Made by a program: the position numbers and the translations under genes
The notes under the pieces: model-generated
What the model was told of the DNA's origin: nothing
Databases searched by the model: none
What the model saw: the letters and a program-made list of their open reading frames with translations, nothing else
In this document: in pieces, positions 59,867 through 64,000 of the stretch
How the letters are laid out: each line of letters begins with the position of its first letter
Numbering within the stretch: the first letter of the stretch is position 1
Origin: Biostraticola tofi
Lineage (GTDB): Bacteria; Pseudomonadota; Gammaproteobacteria; Enterobacterales; Enterobacteriaceae
Assembly: GCF_004343195.1 (NCBI RefSeq)
Contig: NZ_SMCR01000001.1
Span: forward strand, 658,055-722,054
Length of the DNA: 64,000 nt
Direction of reading: 5' to 3'

Positions 59867-61647
59867 GCCGACGGCATCCCGGCGATTAACTGACGATAGG
59901 CATCGGCGCCTTCCCGCGAACCGGTCCGCAGCTCGATGACCGTAGCGCCCGCACCGGCGGGTTGCTGCCAGGCCTGTTCCAGGGCCTGCTCTACCGCCAT
60001 AGCACTTTCCGGCCGCCGGTAACTGAGGCCGAACAGGGCTGCGGCATGTTCGAATTCAACCTGCTGCCCCATCACATACAGTTGTTCACGTACGGCGGGT
60101 GGCGTCGGCAGCAGTGAAAATATCTGGCCGCCATTATTATTAATAATCAACACCACCGTCGGCGCCTGACACTGCCTGAACAGGGCCAGCGCGTTGAGGT
60201 CATACAGCGCCGATAAATCGCCGATGATGACCAGTAGCGGTTCCAGCCCACCGCGCAATACACCGGCGGCAGTGGACAGCAGACCGTCGATGCCGCTGGC
60301 GCCTCGATTGGCAAACACCGGATACCCGGCCGGCAGTTGCCCCAGGGCATCCACCAGTCTGATAAGCAGGCTATTGCCGATAAACAGACGCCCTGCTGCC
60401 GGCAGCAGCCGGTTGAGATGATGGGCCAGCCAGATTTCGCCCGCCTCAACGTCAGGGGTCAGGTGTATGCGCTGCCGGGCAACGGCAACCAGCCTTTGCA
60501 GTCCCGTCGCCCAGCCAGCGACAGGCCGCGAGTCAACGCCGGCCGCCGCATCGGCGATGTTCGCGCCTGCAACCACAGGGGGCATGTACGCACTGGCAGC
60601 CTGACGCCGGGCGACAGGCGCGGCTAGCCCTGGCGGATGTCTATCAAGCCAGGGCAGCACCGACGCGATGATTCGGCGGCCACGATGATGGGCAGGGTCG
60701 CGCCGGCCGGGCAGCGAATCAATTAGCCAGTATTCAGCAACCCGACAATGGGCCTGCCAATTGAGCAGGCGTTTACTGATAAGGCCGCTGCCGAACTGAA
60801 CCACCAGTTCAGCCTGGGCCAGAATGGCTATCGCTTCGGGGTGGCTGAGCCAAAGATCGGCATAAGGCAACGGCTGTCCGGTATGCGACTGCAGGTCGGA
60901 CAGCAGCGGCCACCCTAGCGCTGCGGCCCAGGCCGCCACGTTTGGCCCTTCCTCTGGTGTAAGACGCCCGGCAATGACGATACCTTTGCGATGTCGCCAT
61001 CGATGCCAGTTCCCCTGGGGGGTAATCCCCGCCGCGTGGCTCATCGTTAGCCAGGGCTGCAGACCTTGCCACCAGTCACCCAGCTCGGCGGACCAGGGAT
61101 CATCGGTCAGCACCACATCGTCATAAAGCGGCTCTGCAAAAGGACAATTGATATGCACCGCCCCAACTTGCCCACCGCCGAGGATTTCATCCAGAGTTGA
61201 AGCAAGCCAGCTGGCCGGTATAGCCAGGGTCGGCCGAGGCAGCGACAGCTGGCGGCCGGGAAAATCGCCGAATAGCCCAGTCTGGCGAATTGCTTGGTTG
61301 GCGCCGCAATCGATAAGCTCAGGTGGCCGGTCAGCGGTCAGCATAATAAGGGGTTCGCCGGTTAAGCTGGCTTCTATTACCGCCGGCAAAAGATTGGCCG
61401 CGGCGGTACCGGAAGTGACGATTACCGCCACCGGCTGTTTCAGCGTTTTGGCAAGACCCAAAGCCAGATGACCCAAACCACGCTCATCAAAATGGGTATG
61501 GCAATAAAGCTGGGGATGCGCGGCAGCGGCCAGGGTTAATGGGGTAGAACGCGACCCCGGCGCAATACAACAGTGGCGAACGCCATGGCGGGTAAGGCAT
61601 TCCAAAAGCAGCGTTGCCCAGCAGCGATTTGATGAAATAGAAGACAT
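59863..61647 (-). CDS. menD: SEPHCHC synthase MenD
   Basis: Thiamine-diphosphate enzyme joining 2-oxoglutarate to isochorismate, the first committed menaquinone step. Motifs: APGSRSTPL near residue 29, [15 protein letters not shown] near 79, and the ThDP region with [12 protein letters not shown] and NNNGGQIFS near 470-500. At 594 residues it is about 40 longer than E. coli MenD. The excess is an Ala/Pro-rich stretch near residues 335-385 (around [13 protein letters not shown]) between the central and ThDP domains. First gene of the operon here; menF, normally just upstream, is absent. Confidence 0.94.
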   Translation of the reverse strand: MSSISSNRCWATLLLECLTRHGVRHCCIAPGSRSTPLTLAAAAHPQLYCHTHFDERGLGHLALGLAKTLKQPVAVIVTSGTAAANLLPAVIEASLTGEPLIMLTADRPPELIDCGANQAIRQTGLFGDFPGRQLSLPRPTLAIPASWLASTLDEILGGGQVGAVHINCPFAEPLYDDVVLTDDPWSAELGDWWQGLQPWLTMSHAAGITPQGNWHRWRHRKGIVIAGRLTPEEGPNVAAWAAALGWPLLSDLQSHTGQPLPYADLWLSHPEAIAILAQAELVVQFGSGLISKRLLNWQAHCRVAEYWLIDSLPGRRDPAHHRGRRIIASVLPWLDRHPPGLAAPVARRQAASAYMPPVVAGANIADAAAGVDSRPVAGWATGLQRLVAVARQRIHLTPDVEAGEIWLAHHLNRLLPAAGRLFIGNSLLIRLVDALGQLPAGYPVFANRGASGIDGLLSTAAGVLRGGLEPLLVIIGDLSALYDLNALALFRQCQAPTVVLIINNNGGQIFSLLPTPPAVREQLYVMGQQVEFEHAAALFGLSYRRPESAMAVEQALEQAWQQPAGAGATVIELRTGSREGADAYRQLIAGMPSA

Positions 61648-61820
61648 GACAGGACAAGCGATTATAATGAGTTATCAATGATCACAGTGTAATGAATTAT
61701 TGATATCAAGTTTTGATTTAAACAGTTTTTCCGTGTTTTTTTCAGTAATTTTTTTTCAGTAACCGTTACGCTCGGTTCAATCCCGGCCGGCGCTAACGCC
61801 CGCCGGGGAAAGAGGTCAGG

Positions 61821-62162
61821 TCAGCGACGCGCCAGCAGCAAGCCTAAGACCAGCCCGACCGACGCACCGATACCGACGCCATGCCAGGGATTTTCCTGGA
61901 TATAGTCGTCAGCGCGGTAAACTACTTCTTTAGCCCGGTAATAATAGTTATCTGATGCATGGCTGATGCGGTTTTTAACCTCATCCAGAGCCAGTTCGGC
62001 TCGGGTTTTCAACTCCAGATATTTCTGATCGGCTTTATCCCCGGAATAAGCCAGCACTTCTTCCAGCGTATCAGACAGCAACTGCACATCATCATCGACA
62101 TGTGCGACATCGTCATCAACACGTTGCTGAGTAGACTTGATAGGTTCGTTTGGTAATACCAT
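61821..62162 (-). CDS. elaB: Ribosome-/membrane-associated stress protein ElaB
   Basis: C-tail-anchored inner-membrane protein of the DUF883/ElaB family (113 residues), which in E. coli binds ribosomes in stationary phase and protects from stress. Acidic helical N-terminal part (DDDVQLLSDTLEEVL), YYYRAKEVVYRADDYI in the middle, and a single C-terminal membrane helix ending GLVLGLLLARR. I chose the ATG at 62162, the second of two adjacent ATGs behind GGAGAATA; the longer frame to 62321 is unsupported. An N-terminal acidic repeat (VDDDVAHVDDDV) makes it slightly longer than E. coli's 101. Confidence 0.93.
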   Translation of the reverse strand: MVLPNEPIKSTQQRVDDDVAHVDDDVQLLSDTLEEVLAYSGDKADQKYLELKTRAELALDEVKNRISHASDNYYYRAKEVVYRADDYIQENPWHGVGIGASVGLVLGLLLARR

Positions 62163-62448
62163 CATTATTCTCCGTGTTTTGTAAATGACCCACGCAATAA
62201 CTATAGTCAAGCAATTCAGCCATGATGCAAAAAAAACCGGCTTTTTAAGCAACGGCGGATTTACCGCTTTAGGGAAGACCTGACCCAGGGTGCCAGAGTA
62301 GCGGCTTTTCCGGGGTAGCAAGCCGCTGCCCGTCTCAAACTGCCGACCAGCCCGCTTAAATTGGGACGATTCTGATAACGTCGTGACAGTGCAGTGACGT
62401 TATTTTTGGCCAAGGGCAGCGCCAGTCACAGCGGCAACAGCAGCGCCT

Positions 62449-64000
62449 TTATTTACGGTAGTCAACCAACACCTTAAGCATTATCCAACTGGTATTGGTA
62501 TGCAGAGGGTGGATAAAGACTTCATTGGCAGTGGCCGATAAGGCGGGAGTAATCTGGTTACCCTGTTTTACCCCGACCTTAATCAAAGCAGTGTATTTGT
62601 TGATTTCAGTCGCCAGATAGAATGCCAGCGTCTCTTCGCTTTCGGCGATCGCTTCCGGAATGGTCCGCTGCAGCAATATCATCCGCTCCCCCTGCTCCAT
62701 AATTTCGATAATAAAGCGCCAGTGGCCATGAAAGTGGTATTTCGTCGGCCGCACAGAGGGCTTATCATCGGCGGTATTCAGCGTCTTGTTAGCCAGGAAA
62801 TCGGAAATCCTGATCGCTTTGTTAAAATCGTTAAAATTGAAGTCAAACGCTTCACTGGGGGTGACAAACTGCAGCAGACCTTTGCCAGGATCGTAGGCCT
62901 GAAAATCGGCCAAAGAATAATCACCGCTATCGGGTCGTATGGGATTAAGCACTATCTGTAAATCGAAATTATTTTTCGATGCATTTTTAATATAAAACAG
63001 GTTGGCAGAATCATCGGTTTTATGGCTATCGCTCTTAGTATTGTCATAACCGATCATCACTGTTTTTGATTTGACGTGGCCGATAAAAAAATTAGCCAGC
63101 ATAATCGGCCAATCCTGTTCTTTATGGCATAACTCGCCGACGGTAATTAAATACGCTTCAGAACTGTGTCCACTCCAGTCCTTTTGCGTGATAAAGATCT
63201 GGTCATGGGCTATCAGAGGTTTGAGCGCAATGAACGGTCCGAGGGTATGGATCGGCAAGTCATCGGGATGCGGCTGACTCCAGATAACCTCTTCGCACAG
63301 GCTATCCCCGTCAAGGTGTGAATGAACTGTTAGAGCCTCGGCATTAGCATCTTGCTCAATCAGATAAGCGGCAAAGCCATTGGCCATTTTCTCAGTGCCA
63401 TATAACAGCGCCATCAATGCACCCTTCATGCTCTCAGGATTATCCACTGCGTGCATAATACGGCTGGACGTTAGCAGTACCTCCAGCGAGCTATAGTTGG
63501 GTTGGCGCTGCATAAAATCTGCTGCCGACAGCTTGCCGCGCAGGAAAGAGATTATATCCACAATAACCAACTCAAAGAGGATGGCATCGTCGCTTTCCCG
63601 ACTCTTGCGTCGAGCCGCCAATTTCTGCCAATTTCTGCAGATAACTTCTACTGCATTGTGAATACGTAGATGCCAGCGTTCATTCTGCATGATCCGCTCA
63701 CGGCCCCAATTGGCATGAGGCAGGACCTGGACGCCAAATTCACGTCTTTGAGCGGTAATATCATTGATGATACCGCGGTAGGATTCAACCGGCAGGCCTA
63801 GCCGGTCAGCGAGGATCTGGGCAGTAGACTGCTCGCCACCGAGGGCGCCGTAGCAGGAAACCAGTTCTATCGAGCTGACCCGGCCAACGTCACGACCAGT
63901 AATGTACAAACCCTGAACGATATCGGCAAGCTCACAACCATCATAATGGTTAACGCTGGATAAGGCCCCATGAGCTTTGATTTTTAAGCGCAGACGAGTA
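62449..64000 (-). CDS. Unknown large protein with caspase-like (clan CD/C80-type) peptidase motifs, 5' end outside window
   Basis: The minus-strand frame is open from the stop at 62449 to the window edge (516 residues visible). A TTG at 63909 can serve as a start but lies inside a continuous reading frame, so the gene is cut by the edge. Near the visible N-terminus a hydrophobic strand ends in His-Gly (LRLKIKAHG, His codon 63970-63972). A second strand 39 residues later ends in Ser-Cys (SSIELVSCYGALGG, Cys codon 63853-63855). This strand-HG, strand-SC pattern is that of clan CD cysteine peptidases, including the C80 autoprocessing domains of large toxins. YRG and STAQILADRLGLPV follow. The remaining 430 residues match nothing I know; no signal peptide or spans are visible. 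The gene reads AT-richer than its neighbours. Candidate toxin or secreted effector. Confidence 0.6.
   Translation of the reverse strand, partial: TRLRLKIKAHGALSSVNHYDGCELADIVQGLYITGRDVGRVSSIELVSCYGALGGEQSTAQILADRLGLPVESYRGIINDITAQRREFGVQVLPHANWGRERIMQNERWHLRIHNAVEVICRNWQKLAARRKSRESDDAILFELVIVDIISFLRGKLSAADFMQRQPNYSSLEVLLTSSRIMHAVDNPESMKGALMALLYGTEKMANGFAAYLIEQDANAEALTVHSHLDGDSLCEEVIWSQPHPDDLPIHTLGPFIALKPLIAHDQIFITQKDWSGHSSEAYLITVGELCHKEQDWPIMLANFFIGHVKSKTVMIGYDNTKSDSHKTDDSANLFYIKNASKNNFDLQIVLNPIRPDSGDYSLADFQAYDPGKGLLQFVTPSEAFDFNFNDFNKAIRISDFLANKTLNTADDKPSVRPTKYHFHGHWRFIIEIMEQGERMILLQRTIPEAIAESEETLAFYLATEINKYTALIKVGVKQGNQITPALSATANEVFIHPLHTNTSWIMLKVLVDYRK

Overview
The window is chromosomal DNA of an enteric gammaproteobacterium (Enterobacterales). 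Gene order follows the E. coli fru - yeiP/yeiR/lpxT - mepS - yej - rplY - proL stretch and then the porin - rcs - gyrA - ubiG - nrd - yfaY - men - elaB stretch, with high protein similarity. The DNA looks moderately GC-rich. Many E. coli blocks are missing (ccm/nap, glp, arn, the rtn gene, menF), and short tandem duplications and broken genes are frequent. This suits a genome outside the Escherichia/Salmonella group, for example a Sodalis/Pectobacterium-type lineage; the genus is a guess.

Layout. 0.1-4 kb: fructose PTS operon fruBKA (minus strand) behind two Cra-type operators. 4.4-7.8 kb: efpL, the COG0523 metallochaperone GTPase yeiR, lipid A phosphotransferase lpxT and murein endopeptidase mepS. 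8.3-14.2 kb: peptide/microcin C-type ABC importer yejABEF plus yejG. 14.7-22.8 kb: bcr, rsuA, radD, rplY, yejK, yejL, yejM and a tRNA-Pro(GGG). 22.8-28.6 kb: accessory stretch with leuE, pagP behind a PhoP-like box, a lipoprotein hydrolase, a 25-codon membrane ORF, a likely CRP-driven small RNA, yidH-yidG and an SDR oxidoreductase, with tandem repeats on both sides of the SDR gene.

28.7-36.9 kb: an apparent organosulfonate locus. It holds the sulfur-starvation LysR regulator cbl, a frameshifted Asp/Glu-racemase gene, a cysteate sulfo-lyase/D-cysteine desulfhydrase gene (cuyA), the stump of an Ldh2-family dehydrogenase, a complete SsuA/B/C-like ABC importer, a second convergent NMT1/THI5-type binding protein and a glutathione S-transferase. 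Together these suggest import of a C3 sulfonate and release of sulfite, in a pathway now partly decayed.

37-46 kb: a 36-codon membrane ORF, an OmpC-like porin, a DUF4186 gene with an overlapping 36-codon membrane ORF, then rcsD-rcsB and convergent rcsC (envelope-stress phosphorelay). 46-54 kb: gyrA, ubiG and the aerobic ribonucleotide reductase operon nrdA-nrdB-yfaE. 54-62 kb: the CinA-like yfaY and a tightly overlapping menaquinone operon menD-menH-menB-menC-menE without menF; menE carries an in-frame 3 x 14-residue minisatellite. 62-64 kb: elaB, then a large minus-strand gene of unknown family running off the window. Its visible N-terminal part has His-Gly and Ser-Cys motifs like those of caspase-like (clan CD/C80) cysteine peptidases, and it may be a toxin or effector. 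I regard this gene, the CRP-linked small RNA and the sulfonate locus as the most interesting items.
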